Shown: piece after piece, positions 43,010 to 51,941 of the stretch
How the letters are laid out: every line of letters starts with the position of its first letter
How positions within the stretch are numbered: position 1 is the first letter of the stretch
Assembly: GCF_016862935.1 (NCBI RefSeq)
Contig: NZ_BONX01000063.1
Location: forward strand, 1 to 64,000
From: Plantactinospora mayteni
GTDB taxonomy: Bacteria; Actinomycetota; Actinomycetes; Mycobacteriales; Micromonosporaceae
Length of the DNA stretch: 64,000 bases
Direction: 5' to 3'
The notes under the pieces: model-generated
What the model was told of the DNA's origin: nothing
The model's input: the letters and a program-made list of their open reading frames with translations, nothing else
The model's database searches: none
Translations under genes and position numbers: made by a program

Positions 43010-46000
43010 TGGGCGCCGTCGAACTACCCCACCCGACGCTACGGACGGCGGCCGGCCGGGACGGGCCGGCCGCTGACCTGGGCACCGACCTGGCCGCCGA
43101 CCTGGCCACGTCGCTGTCGGAGCGGATCGCCGGCGAGGTGCGCTTCGACACCGGCAGTCGGGCGCTCTACGCCACCGACGCGTCGAACTACCGGCAGGTG
43201 CCGATCGGCGTCGTCGTACCCCACGATCCCGACGACGTGGTCGCCACCGTCGCGGCCTGCCGGGAACACGGCGTGCCGGTGCTCTCCCGGGGCGGCGGGA
43301 CGAGCCTGGCCGGCCAGGCCTGCAACGTCGCCGTGGTGATGGACTTCTCCAAGTACGTCAACCAGATCGAGTCGTTCGACCCCGGCGCCCGGACCGTGGT
43401 GGTGCAGCCGGGGATCGTGCTGGACACCCTCAACGCGCAGACCCGACGCCACGACAACCTGATCTTCGGACCCAAGCCGGCGACCCACTCGCACTGCACG
43501 ATCGGCGGGATGATCGGAAACGACTCCTGCGGCTCGACGGCACAGTGGAGCGGCACCACCGGCGGCAACGTCCGGCGACTGGAGATCCTCACCTACGACG
43601 GCACCCGGATGTGGGTCGGTGCCACCTCGGAGGAGGAGTACCAGCGGATCATGGCGGGCGGCGGCCGGCCGGCGGAGATCTACCGGCGCGTCCGTGACCT
43701 GCGCGACCGGTGCGCCGAGCAGATCCGCCGGTTCCCCCGACTGCCCCGGCGGATCTCCGGATACAACCTGCCGGCGTTGCTGCCGGAGAACGACTTCCAG
43801 CTCGCCCAGGCGCTGGTGGGCAGCGAGTCCACCTGCGTCACCGTGCTCCGCGCCGAACTGACGCTGCTGCCCGAGCCGGCCAACAAGGCGATGGTGCTGC
43901 TCGGCTACCCGGACATCGTCGCCGCCGCCCGGGCCGTACCGGAGGTCAACCAGCACCAGCCGTTCGTGGTGGAGGGCATCGACGACAAGCTCATCACCTT
44001 CGAGACCCGCAAGCACATGCACCCGGAGGCGCTGCACCTGCTGCCCCGCAGCGGCGCGTGGCTGCTCGTGCAGTTCGGCGGGGACACCGCGGACGAGGCC
44101 CGGGGCAGGGTCGACGACCTGCTCGGCGCGCTGGCCCGGGCCGGGCATTCGCCGGTGGCCAAGGTCTTCGCCGACGCGGCACACGAGGAACAGATCTGGG
44201 CGGTACGCGAGGCCGCGCTGGCGGCGACCGCCCGGGTGCCCGGCGAGGCCGACACCTGGCCGGGCTGGGAGGACTCGGCCGTACCGCCGGAGCAGCTCGG
44301 TGACTACCTGGCCGGCTTCACCACCCTGCTCGACGAGTTCGGCTACGCCGAGGCGAGCCTCTACGGGCACTTCGGCGACGGCTGCCTGCACACCAGCCTC
44401 CCGTTCGACCTGCTCACCGTCGACGGCGTCGCCGCATACCGGGCGTTCGTCGAACGGGCGACGGAGCTGTGCGTGTCGCACGGCGGGTCGCTCTCCGGCG
44501 AGCACGGCGACGGCCAGGCCCGCGGCGAGCTGTTGACCACGATGTACGGCGCGGAGATGGTGACCGCCTTCGAGGAGTTCAAACGGATCTTCGACCCGGA
44601 CAACCGGATGAACCCCGGCAAGGTCGTGCAGGCCAACCGGCTCGACGAGCAGCTCCGCCTCGGCCCCGGGTACGCCCCGGCCGAGCCGGCAACCCACTTC
44701 CAGTACCCGGGCGACAAGAACAGCTTCGCCCGGGCCGCCAACCGGTGTGTCGGGGTCGGCAAGTGCCGCCAGCCCGGCGGTGAGGGGGTGATGTGCCCCA
44801 GCTACATGGTCACCGGGGACGAGCAGCACTCCACCCGTGGCCGCGCCCGGCTGCTCTTCGAGATGGTGCGCGGTGAGACCGTCACCGGCGGATGGCGCGA
44901 CGAGTCGGTCGCCGACGCGCTCGACCTCTGCCTCGCCTGCAAGGGGTGCAAACGCGACTGCCCGGTCAACGTCGACATGGCCACCTACAAGGCCGAGTTC
45001 CTGGCCCACCACTACGCCGGCCGGATCCGCCCCCGCGACCACTACAGCCTCGGCTGGCTGCCGGTCTGGGCCCGGCTCGCCATGCTCGCCCCGGGCACGG
45101 TCAACGCCCTCGCCCACACCCCCGGGATCGGCACCCTCGCCAAGAAGCTCGGCAACCTCGACCCCGGGCGTGACCTTCCGCGCCTGAGTACGGCCAGCTT
45201 CAAACGCTGGTTCCACCGGCGTACCCCGGGAGGTTCCGGCGATCGCGGCCCGGTCCTGCTGTGGCCGGACACCTTCACCACGTACCTCTCCCCGGGGGTC
45301 GGTGCGGCGGCGATCGGCGTACTGGAGGCGGCGGGCTTCCGGGTGGTGATGCCTCGCCAGCAGGTCTGCTGCGGGCTGACCTGGATCTCCACCGGCCAGT
45401 TGGGCGTGGCCCGCACCGTGCTGCGGCGTACCGTCGACGTGCTCGCGCCGTATCTCCGCGACGGCCTGCCGGTGGTGGGCCTGGAGCCGAGCTGCACCGC
45501 GGTCTTCCGATCCGACGCGCACGACCTGCTCGGGCACAGCCTCGACGTCGAACGCCTGGCCAGCCAGACCAAGACGCTCGCGGAACTGCTCACCGAGCGG
45601 GCCCCGGAGTTCACCCCGCAACTGCCGGCGCCGGACGGCCGCCGGCCCCGGGCGATCGTGCAGACCCACTGCCACCAGCACGCCGTGCTCGGCTTCGACG
45701 CCGACACCGAGCTGATGGGCCGGATCGGCCTCGACGCCGAGGTCCTCGACTCCGGGTGCTGCGGGCTGGCCGGCAACTTCGGCATGACCCCGGAGCACCG
45801 CGAGGTCTCGCTCGGCTGCGCCGAACGGGTCCTGCTGCCGGCCGTCCGCGAGGTCGCCCCGGCCACGCTCGTCCTCGCCGACGGCTTCTCCTGCCGCACC
45901 CAGATCGAGGACGGCGACACCGGCCGCCGCGCCGTCCACCTGGCCGAGGCGATCAACGGCGCCGTCCGGGGTACGCCAATCGGCGACTACCCGGAGCGGA

Positions 46001-46041
46001 CGGTGACCTGGCGCCCCGAAGGACGACGTGCCCGGCGTTGA
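43009..46041 (+). CDS. FAD-linked dehydrogenase fused to an Fe-S/CCG domain (GlcD-GlcF-like)
   Basis: 1010 residues. The N-terminal half is a PCMH/VAO-type FAD domain (VLSRGGGTSLAGQACN, then NDSCGSTAQWSG and an HFGDGCLH metal/FAD-binding segment). The middle has ferredoxin-like cysteines (CVGVGKCRQPG ... MCPSY and CLACKGCKRDCP), giving two 4Fe-4S clusters. The C-terminal part has two CCG-type motifs (QVCCGLTW and DSGCCGLAGNFG). The layout equals GlcD plus GlcF in one chain, as in D-lactate or D-2-hydroxyglutarate dehydrogenases. It probably oxidises a 2-hydroxy acid and feeds quinone. Confidence 0.9.
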   Translation: MGAVELPHPTLRTAAGRDGPAADLGTDLAADLATSLSERIAGEVRFDTGSRALYATDASNYRQVPIGVVVPHDPDDVVATVAACREHGVPVLSRGGGTSLAGQACNVAVVMDFSKYVNQIESFDPGARTVVVQPGIVLDTLNAQTRRHDNLIFGPKPATHSHCTIGGMIGNDSCGSTAQWSGTTGGNVRRLEILTYDGTRMWVGATSEEEYQRIMAGGGRPAEIYRRVRDLRDRCAEQIRRFPRLPRRISGYNLPALLPENDFQLAQALVGSESTCVTVLRAELTLLPEPANKAMVLLGYPDIVAAARAVPEVNQHQPFVVEGIDDKLITFETRKHMHPEALHLLPRSGAWLLVQFGGDTADEARGRVDDLLGALARAGHSPVAKVFADAAHEEQIWAVREAALAATARVPGEADTWPGWEDSAVPPEQLGDYLAGFTTLLDEFGYAEASLYGHFGDGCLHTSLPFDLLTVDGVAAYRAFVERATELCVSHGGSLSGEHGDGQARGELLTTMYGAEMVTAFEEFKRIFDPDNRMNPGKVVQANRLDEQLRLGPGYAPAEPATHFQYPGDKNSFARAANRCVGVGKCRQPGGEGVMCPSYMVTGDEQHSTRGRARLLFEMVRGETVTGGWRDESVADALDLCLACKGCKRDCPVNVDMATYKAEFLAHHYAGRIRPRDHYSLGWLPVWARLAMLAPGTVNALAHTPGIGTLAKKLGNLDPGRDLPRLSTASFKRWFHRRTPGGSGDRGPVLLWPDTFTTYLSPGVGAAAIGVLEAAGFRVVMPRQQVCCGLTWISTGQLGVARTVLRRTVDVLAPYLRDGLPVVGLEPSCTAVFRSDAHDLLGHSLDVERLASQTKTLAELLTERAPEFTPQLPAPDGRRPRAIVQTHCHQHAVLGFDADTELMGRIGLDAEVLDSGCCGLAGNFGMTPEHREVSLGCAERVLLPAVREVAPATLVLADGFSCRTQIEDGDTGRRAVHLAEAINGAVRGTPIGDYPERTVTWRPEGRRARR

Positions 46042-47137
46042 CGTACCCGTCGACGACCTCTCGTGGGCGGCCTACCGGGTACCCACCGACGCGGCCGAGG
46101 CCGACGGCACCATCACCTGGCACGCCACCACCATGGTGCTGGTACGGGCCCGGGCCGGCGCGACGGTCGGCACCGGCTGGACCTACGCGCCGGCCGCGGC
46201 CGGAACCCTGGTCGGGGAGGTACTCGCCGACGTGGTGACCGGCCGGTGCGCCCTCGACGTGGCGGGCGCATACCACGCCATGCACCGGGCGGTACGCAAC
46301 GCCGGGCGGCCCGGAGTCGCCGCCACCGCCATCTCCGCCGTCGACACCGCGCTGTGGGACCTCAAGGCCCGCCTGCTGCACGTCCGCCTCGCCCGGCTGA
46401 TCGGCACCGTACGCGACCGGGCTCCCGTCTACGGCAGCGGCGGTTTCACCAGCTACGACGACGCACAGCTCGGCCGACAACTGGAGTACTGGGTGCACCA
46501 GCTCCGGATCCCCAGAGTGAAGATCAAGATCGGGGAGTCGTGGGGGAACGCCGTCGACCGTGACCTGGCCCGGATCCGGTACGCCCGGGACGTGATCGGC
46601 GCCGACGCCGAACTGTACGTCGACGCCAACGGCGGCTACACCCACAAGCAGGCGATCCGGGTCGCGTACGCGACGACCGACCTGGACGTACGGTGGCTCG
46701 AAGAGCCGGTCTCCTCCGACGACCTCGACGGCCTACGACGGGTCCGCGACGCGGTCGCCGCAGACGTCACCGCCGGCGAGTACGGCTACGACCTCGACTA
46801 CTTCCGGCGGATGTGCGCCGCCGGGGCCGTCGACTGCCTACAGGTCGACGTGAGCCGCTGCGGTGGCATCACCGAGTGGCAGCGGATCGCCGCCGTGGCG
46901 GCAGCACACAACCTCCAGGTCTCCGGGCACACCGCTCCGCACCTGCACGTCGACCCGGCCGTCGCCACCGCCAACCTGCGCCACCTGGAATGGTTCCACG
47001 ACCACGCGCGCATCGAGTCGATGCTCTTCGACGGCGCCCTGGCGCCGGACGGCGGGACACTGCGGCCGGATCTGTCCGTACCCGGCAACGGCCTCACGTT
47101 CCGCGACGCCGACGCCGCCCGGTACCGCATCGCCTGA
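46028..47137 (+). CDS. Enolase-superfamily dehydratase/racemase (mandelate racemase-like)
   Basis: 369 residues from GTG 46028, overlapping the dehydrogenase gene by 14 bases. The barrel shows the base motif KIKIG and metal ligands Asp in VDANGG, Glu in LEEP and Glu in AGEYGYD; a His in SGHTAPHLH is the second base. This is the pattern of acid-sugar dehydratases and related racemases. With the TPP enzyme and 2-hydroxyacid dehydrogenase it suggests a catabolic route for a sugar acid or hydroxy acid. Confidence 0.87.
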   Translation: MPGVDVPVDDLSWAAYRVPTDAAEADGTITWHATTMVLVRARAGATVGTGWTYAPAAAGTLVGEVLADVVTGRCALDVAGAYHAMHRAVRNAGRPGVAATAISAVDTALWDLKARLLHVRLARLIGTVRDRAPVYGSGGFTSYDDAQLGRQLEYWVHQLRIPRVKIKIGESWGNAVDRDLARIRYARDVIGADAELYVDANGGYTHKQAIRVAYATTDLDVRWLEEPVSSDDLDGLRRVRDAVAADVTAGEYGYDLDYFRRMCAAGAVDCLQVDVSRCGGITEWQRIAAVAAAHNLQVSGHTAPHLHVDPAVATANLRHLEWFHDHARIESMLFDGALAPDGGTLRPDLSVPGNGLTFRDADAARYRIA

Positions 47138-47158
47138 CGACCTGCTCGGTGGGGTCGG

Positions 47159-49324
47159 TCAGCGGCCGAGCGAGAGTCGGATGTGCCCCTGCCGGCCGGC
47201 CGCCTCGATGTCCCATTCCTTGCCGAGGACGGACACCCGCCGCAGCATGATACGGCCGAGTTCGGGCGGCACGTGGGGTTGCACCGACAGCCGGTCGTCG
47301 ACTACCTCCATGCCGAGCAGGGTGCGGAGGAACAGCAGCGGTGCGGCGCTGGCCCATGCCTGCGGGCTACAGGCGGTGGGATAGGGCACCGGCTTGCGGC
47401 CGTAGGCGCGGTCGTAGCCGGAGAGCGCCTCGGGCAGCCGGTGTTCGAAGAACTGGGCGGCGTGCAGCATGGCGAGCGCGATCCGGTTGGCCTCGTCCCG
47501 GAAGCCGTACCGGGCGAACCCGTGGGCGATGATCGAGTTGTCGTGCGGCCACACGGTGCCGTGGTGGTAGCCGATGGGGTTGTAGCACTCGTCGGAGTCG
47601 GCGGTGGTCCGGATGCCCCACCCGGAGAACATCGTCTCGGACATGAGGTGCTCGACGACCAGGCGAGCCCGGTCCGGTGGCACGATGCCGCTCCAGAGTA
47701 GATGTCCCATGTTGGAGGTCATGGAGTCGATCTGCCGCTTGTCGCCGTCCAGGCCGATGGCGTAATAGCCACCGCGCCGGTCGATCCAGAAGTCACGGTT
47801 GAACCGGTCGCGAAGCTCGGCCGCCTCCGTCCGCAGCCGCGCCGCGAGCGGAGGGTCGTCGAACGGCCCGTCGGCCAGCTCGGCCATCCGCAGCTTGGCG
47901 TCGTAGGTGTAGCCCTGGATCTCACAGGTGGCGATCGGCAGGGTCGGCATCCGACCGTCCGAGAAGATGACCCCGTCGGGCGAGTCCCGCCAGCAGTGGT
48001 TCCCGAGCCCCTCGGGAGAACGGGTGGCGTACTCGACGTAGCCGTCGCCGTCCGGGTCGCCGTACCTGTCGATCCAGCCCAACGCCTGGTAGGCGCTCCG
48101 GCGCAGCCCGAGGACGAACGGACTGTCCTGGGTCCAGCGCCAGTACTCGGAGAGCAGGATCAACCACAGTTGGGTCGCATCGGCGGTGCCGAAGTACGGG
48201 CTGTGCGGCTTCACCCCGATGCGGGTCAGTTCGCCGCTGCGTACCTCGTGCGGGATCTTGCCGGGTTCCTCGTCCCGGAAGTCGTCGAGCTGGGAGCCCT
48301 GGTTGAGCGCGAGCGCCTGGAGGGTGCCGCGGGCGAGCCGCGGTCCGAATCCGAGGCTCTGGTGGGCGGTGATGAGCGAGTCCCGGCCGAAGATCGTCAG
48401 GAACCACGGCAGGCCCGCTGCCGGTAGCACGATCGGCACCTTGCCGGGGCATTTCTCGATGCGCAGGGCGACCAGGTCGGCCTGGGTCTTCTCCAACACG
48501 TCGCGCAGGAGTTCGGAGTCCAGCTCGAAATCGGGACAGTCCTCTCGCCAGCTGGTGGCCGGATCCTCGTCCACCAGCTCGAATCCCTCGCCGAAGTGGC
48601 GGTGCACGGTCTCCCGCTCGTCCCGCTCCTGCGGGAGGTTGACCGTCACCTGACACTGCCACGTCACCCCCGGGCTCAGGTGCAGGTCCCAGACCAGGTC
48701 GTCAGCCTCGATCCGGTCGGGGCGCGGATCGGCCTCTATCTCGGCCCGCGCCTCGAAGTGCAGGTTGCGGTAGCAGAAGAAGATTCCCCGACCGTTCGGG
48801 GCCGGGGTCCGGGTGATCCGTGCCGAACGGTCCGGTACGGCGTCCTTGATCTCGAACAGGTCCGCGAAGTCGGTTCCGACGCTGAGCCGGAGCTGTACGG
48901 GTTGGCTGAGGCGGTTGAAGAACTGCACCTGGATACGCTCGTGCAGGCGGTCGCTGAGAAATCTCTGTCGCCGGATGCCGATGCTGTTCGCGGGCAGTGC
49001 CGGCAGGTCGGTGTTGGTCAGGAAGAACGCGGCCGAGTCGTCGTCCACGGTGCCGGAGCCGAGGATGAGCAACGCGGCGCCGCCAAGGGTGAGTTCCCAC
49101 CTGTTCAACAGCCGGGTGTCGTCGTGCACCAGCCCGCCGATCGAGCCGGGCGGGATGTCCCCGGAGGCACCGGAAACCATGAAGGTACGCCCGTTGACCA
49201 CCGCCACCGAGTCCGGACCCAGCTCCGGTGGCTGGGTACGCACCACGGCGCTGGGCGCTCTGGTGTGCCGTTTCCGACCCGGCATCGGATTGGCGGGAGT
49301 AGCACGCTCCGAGTGCTTCTCCAT
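47159..49324 (-). CDS. Amylo-alpha-1,6-glucosidase / glycogen-debranching-type protein
   Basis: 721 residues from ATG 49324 after GGAAGGG. The N-terminal domain of the GDE_N_bis type (VVNGRTFMVSGASGDIPPGS, in part) is followed by an (alpha/alpha)6 toroid resembling GH15/GH63 (GLPWFLTIFGRDSLITAHQSL in part; GTVWPHDNSIIAHG). Proteins like this are annotated as debranching enzymes, but the substrate is seldom tested. No signal peptide. It stands alone; a palindromic repeat (copy A) lies in its upstream region. Confidence 0.85.
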   Translation of the reverse strand: MEKHSERATPANPMPGRKRHTRAPSAVVRTQPPELGPDSVAVVNGRTFMVSGASGDIPPGSIGGLVHDDTRLLNRWELTLGGAALLILGSGTVDDDSAAFFLTNTDLPALPANSIGIRRQRFLSDRLHERIQVQFFNRLSQPVQLRLSVGTDFADLFEIKDAVPDRSARITRTPAPNGRGIFFCYRNLHFEARAEIEADPRPDRIEADDLVWDLHLSPGVTWQCQVTVNLPQERDERETVHRHFGEGFELVDEDPATSWREDCPDFELDSELLRDVLEKTQADLVALRIEKCPGKVPIVLPAAGLPWFLTIFGRDSLITAHQSLGFGPRLARGTLQALALNQGSQLDDFRDEEPGKIPHEVRSGELTRIGVKPHSPYFGTADATQLWLILLSEYWRWTQDSPFVLGLRRSAYQALGWIDRYGDPDGDGYVEYATRSPEGLGNHCWRDSPDGVIFSDGRMPTLPIATCEIQGYTYDAKLRMAELADGPFDDPPLAARLRTEAAELRDRFNRDFWIDRRGGYYAIGLDGDKRQIDSMTSNMGHLLWSGIVPPDRARLVVEHLMSETMFSGWGIRTTADSDECYNPIGYHHGTVWPHDNSIIAHGFARYGFRDEANRIALAMLHAAQFFEHRLPEALSGYDRAYGRKPVPYPTACSPQAWASAAPLLFLRTLLGMEVVDDRLSVQPHVPPELGRIMLRRVSVLGKEWDIEAAGRQGHIRLSLGR

Positions 49325-49475
49325 GTGACATCCCTTCCGTGGTGCAACGGGAGGACACTCCACCGGTTGTCCGGTCCGCTCCGGCCGCGCCTCGCTCTCC
49401 GGAGGCCCGGCGCGTCCTGTCCCGGGCCGCTTCCCCTGGCGAAGCAGGGTCAAACCCGATAGGCGGGTCGTGGAG

Positions 49476-49567
49476 TGAACCTTTTTCAACCTCCCCTTGC
49501 GGTCCGTGGGACCGCAGGGTCGGACGCGGTGTGTGAGCGCCGCGCGGTTCAGGTTGAAAAAGGTTCA
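49476..49567. repeat. Palindromic element copy A (92 bp), perfect 17-base ends
   Basis: TGAACCTTTTTCAACCT (49476-49492) is repeated inverted at 49551-49567. Inside are two hairpins: TGCGGTCC-3-GGACCGCA (49498-49516), and CGCGGTGT-GTGA-GCGCCGCG (49525-49544) with two T-G wobbles. It lies in the 282-base region between the debranching-type gene and the LysR gene. Related copies are at 59096 and 60390. Confidence 0.85.
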
Positions 49568-49606
49568 GTGGTGGACGGGGTCGAGGTCGCCGGGTAATCC
49601 TGTGGC

Positions 49607-50536
49607 GTGCTGTTGCGTGAGTTGGAGTATCTGACGGCGTTGGCCCGGGAGCGGCACTTCGCCCGGGCGGCTGCCGCCTGCCACGTGTCACAGCCGTCGC
49701 TCTCCGCCGCGATCAGGAAGCTGGAGCGCGAGTTGGACGTGCCGATCGTGTTGCGGGGGCGCAGATTCGCCGGGCTGACCCCGGAAGGCGAACGGGTGCT
49801 GCTCTGGGCGCACCGGATCCTGGCGCAACGCGACGCGCTCCGTCAGGACCTGTCGTCGATGCGCGGCGGACTGACCGGCACCCTGCGGATGGGTGCCATC
49901 CCCACGGCGTTGACCGCGGCCTCGCTGCTGACCACCCCGTTCTGCGCCCGGCATCCCCAGGTACGGGTCGGCTTGGAGTCGGTGTCGTCGCGGCAGGTCT
50001 CCCATCTGCTGACCGAGTTCGAGATCGACGTCGCGGTGACCTATCTGGACGACGAGACGCTCGGCCGGGTCCGGACCGTACCGCTCTACGAGGAGCGGTA
50101 CCTGCTGCTGACCCCGGACGACGGGGCGTTGGCCGACCAGCCGACGGTGCGGTGGGCGCAGATCGCCGAGCTGCCGCTCTGCCTGCTGGCGCCCCGGATG
50201 CGGAACCGCCGCATCGTCGACGAGTTCTTCGCCGCCGAGGGGGCCACCGCGGTGCCGGCGGTGGAGACCGACACCGTCGGGGCGCTCTACGCGCACATCG
50301 CCACCCGCCGATGGTCCAGCGTCATCGCGCACGCCTGGTTGCACACCTTCGGCGTACCGGCCGGGATGCGGGTCGTGCCGGTCCGCAGCCCGGACCGGGG
50401 GCCACGGATCGGCCTGGCGCTGGCCGACCGCGATCCGGAGCCGTACCTGTTGCGCGCGTTGTTGGACGTCACCCGCGAAATCGACGTCCGCCGTTCCCTC
50501 GACACGGTGCTGCGCAGCTATCTGACCCCGAGATAG
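49607..50536 (+). CDS. LysR-family regulator next to formate dehydrogenase
   Basis: 309 residues from GTG 49607 (LLRELEYLTALARERHFARAAAACHVSQPSLS in pieces). HTH ~18-37, then a standard LysR effector domain (GTLRMGAIPTALTAASL). It points in the same direction as the formate dehydrogenase gene 98 bases downstream. A LysR-type box covers its stop codon, so it may control the downstream gene, itself or both. Confidence 0.88.
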   Translation: MLLRELEYLTALARERHFARAAAACHVSQPSLSAAIRKLERELDVPIVLRGRRFAGLTPEGERVLLWAHRILAQRDALRQDLSSMRGGLTGTLRMGAIPTALTAASLLTTPFCARHPQVRVGLESVSSRQVSHLLTEFEIDVAVTYLDDETLGRVRTVPLYEERYLLLTPDDGALADQPTVRWAQIAELPLCLLAPRMRNRRIVDEFFAAEGATAVPAVETDTVGALYAHIATRRWSSVIAHAWLHTFGVPAGMRVVPVRSPDRGPRIGLALADRDPEPYLLRALLDVTREIDVRRSLDTVLRSYLTPR

Positions 50537-50550
50537 CGCTGGGCTATCTC
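50530..50550. promoter_or_regulatory. LysR-type box / stem-loop between lysR and fdh
   Basis: GAGATAGC-5-GCTATCTC is a perfect 8-base inverted repeat. It includes ATAG-N7-CTAT and fits the T-N11-A rule for LysR operators. The lysR stop codon lies within it, and the fdh start is 85 bases downstream. It could equally be a weak terminator, as GTTTCGTTTT follows after 10 bases. Confidence 0.5.
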
Positions 50551-50634
50551 GTCATAGCGAGTTTCGTTTTGACCGGCGACTTCCCCGACGGGGACGGTGG
50601 AGACACATTCCCGTGCCGGAAGAGGAGCGACTCC

Positions 50635-51813
50635 ATGGCGAAAGTACTGTGCGTGCTGTACGACGACCCGGTCGACGGCTACCCGACCTCCTACGCCCGC
50701 GACGACCTGCCCCGCATCGACCACTACCCGGGCGGGCAGACCACTCCCACCCCGCACGGAGTCGACTTCACCCCCGGGCACCTGCTCGGCAGCGTCTCCG
50801 GCGAACTGGGGCTCCGGCGCTTCCTGGAGGACCGTGGCCACACCCTGGTGGTCACCTCGGACAAGGAGGGTCCCGACTCGGTGTTCGACCGGGAACTGCC
50901 CGACGCCGACGTGGTCATCTCACAACCGTTCTGGCCGGCCTATCTCAGCGCGGAACGGATCGCCAGGGCGCCGAGGCTGAAGCTGGCCGTCACGGCCGGG
51001 ATCGGCTCGGACCACGTCGACCTCGACGCCGCGATCGCCCACGACATCACCGTCGCGGAGGTCACCTACTGCAACAGCATCAGCGTCGCCGAACACGTCG
51101 TCATGATGATCCTCTCCCTGGTCCGCAACTACCTGCCGGCGCACCAGTGGGTCCGGGACGGCGGATGGAACATCGCCGACTGCGTCGCCCGCTCGTACGA
51201 CGTGGAGGGCATGCACGTCGGAACGGTGGCGGCCGGCCGCATCGGGCTGGCCGTACTGCGTCGGCTCACGCCGTTCGACGTGCGGCTGCACTACACCGAC
51301 CGGCACCGGCTGCCCGCCGAGATCGAAGCCGAACTCGGCCTCACCTACCATCCCAGCGCCGCGGATATGGTCCCGCACTGTGACGTGGTGACCGTCAACG
51401 CACCCCTGCATCCGGAGACCGAGGGGCTGTTCGACGACGCGTTGATCGGGCAGATGAGGCGCGGCGCCTACCTCGTCAACACCGCCCGGGCGAAGATCTG
51501 TGACCGCGATGCGGTCGACCGCGCCCTGCGTACCGGCCAACTCGCCGGGTACGCCGGTGACGTCTGGTTTCCCCAGCCGGCCGGACCCGACCACCCCTGG
51601 CGCAGCATGCCGCACCACGGGATGACCCCGCACATCTCCGGATCGTCCCTCTCCGCCCAGGCCCGCTACGCCGCCGGCACCAGGGAGATCCTGGAGTCCT
51701 GGCTGGACGACGTCCCGATCCGGGACGAGTATCTGATCGTCGACAAGGGCGGCCTCGCCGGCACCGGAGCGCACTCCTACTCCACCACTGCCCCGAAGGG
51801 CCGGGCCGGGTAG
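50635..51813 (+). CDS. fdh: NAD-dependent formate dehydrogenase (metal-free, D-2-hydroxyacid dehydrogenase superfamily)
   Basis: 392 residues from ATG 50635 after AGAGGAG. It oxidises formate to CO2 and makes NADH. FDH-specific features are visible: the formate-site segment ISQPFWPAYL, Asn in TYCNSISVAEHVVM, the NAD-specifying Asp in YTDRHRL, Arg in NTARAKICD, and the catalytic His with Ser in TPHISGSSLSAQARYA. The glycine motif reads GTVAAGRIG (first Gly-x-Gly position altered to Ala as in typical FDHs). It belongs to the cofactor-free class and so does not need the molybdate system next door. Confidence 0.93.
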   Translation: MAKVLCVLYDDPVDGYPTSYARDDLPRIDHYPGGQTTPTPHGVDFTPGHLLGSVSGELGLRRFLEDRGHTLVVTSDKEGPDSVFDRELPDADVVISQPFWPAYLSAERIARAPRLKLAVTAGIGSDHVDLDAAIAHDITVAEVTYCNSISVAEHVVMMILSLVRNYLPAHQWVRDGGWNIADCVARSYDVEGMHVGTVAAGRIGLAVLRRLTPFDVRLHYTDRHRLPAEIEAELGLTYHPSAADMVPHCDVVTVNAPLHPETEGLFDDALIGQMRRGAYLVNTARAKICDRDAVDRALRTGQLAGYAGDVWFPQPAGPDHPWRSMPHHGMTPHISGSSLSAQARYAAGTREILESWLDDVPIRDEYLIVDKGGLAGTGAHSYSTTAPKGRAG

Positions 51814-51941
51814 CCGGGCCCGGACGGCGTCGGCGGGGACGGCCGCCACCGCCGTCGCGGTGACCCGAGGTGCGAGGCCCGGACACCAGGGCTCCACCAG
51901 CGCCCGCCTCGGCCGTCGGGTCACCGCTGGGACCGGCCGGG

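Noticed and set aside
43039-45939. 966-codon minus frame
   Set aside because: Antisense to the FAD/Fe-S dehydrogenase, which has clear FAD and Cys motifs.
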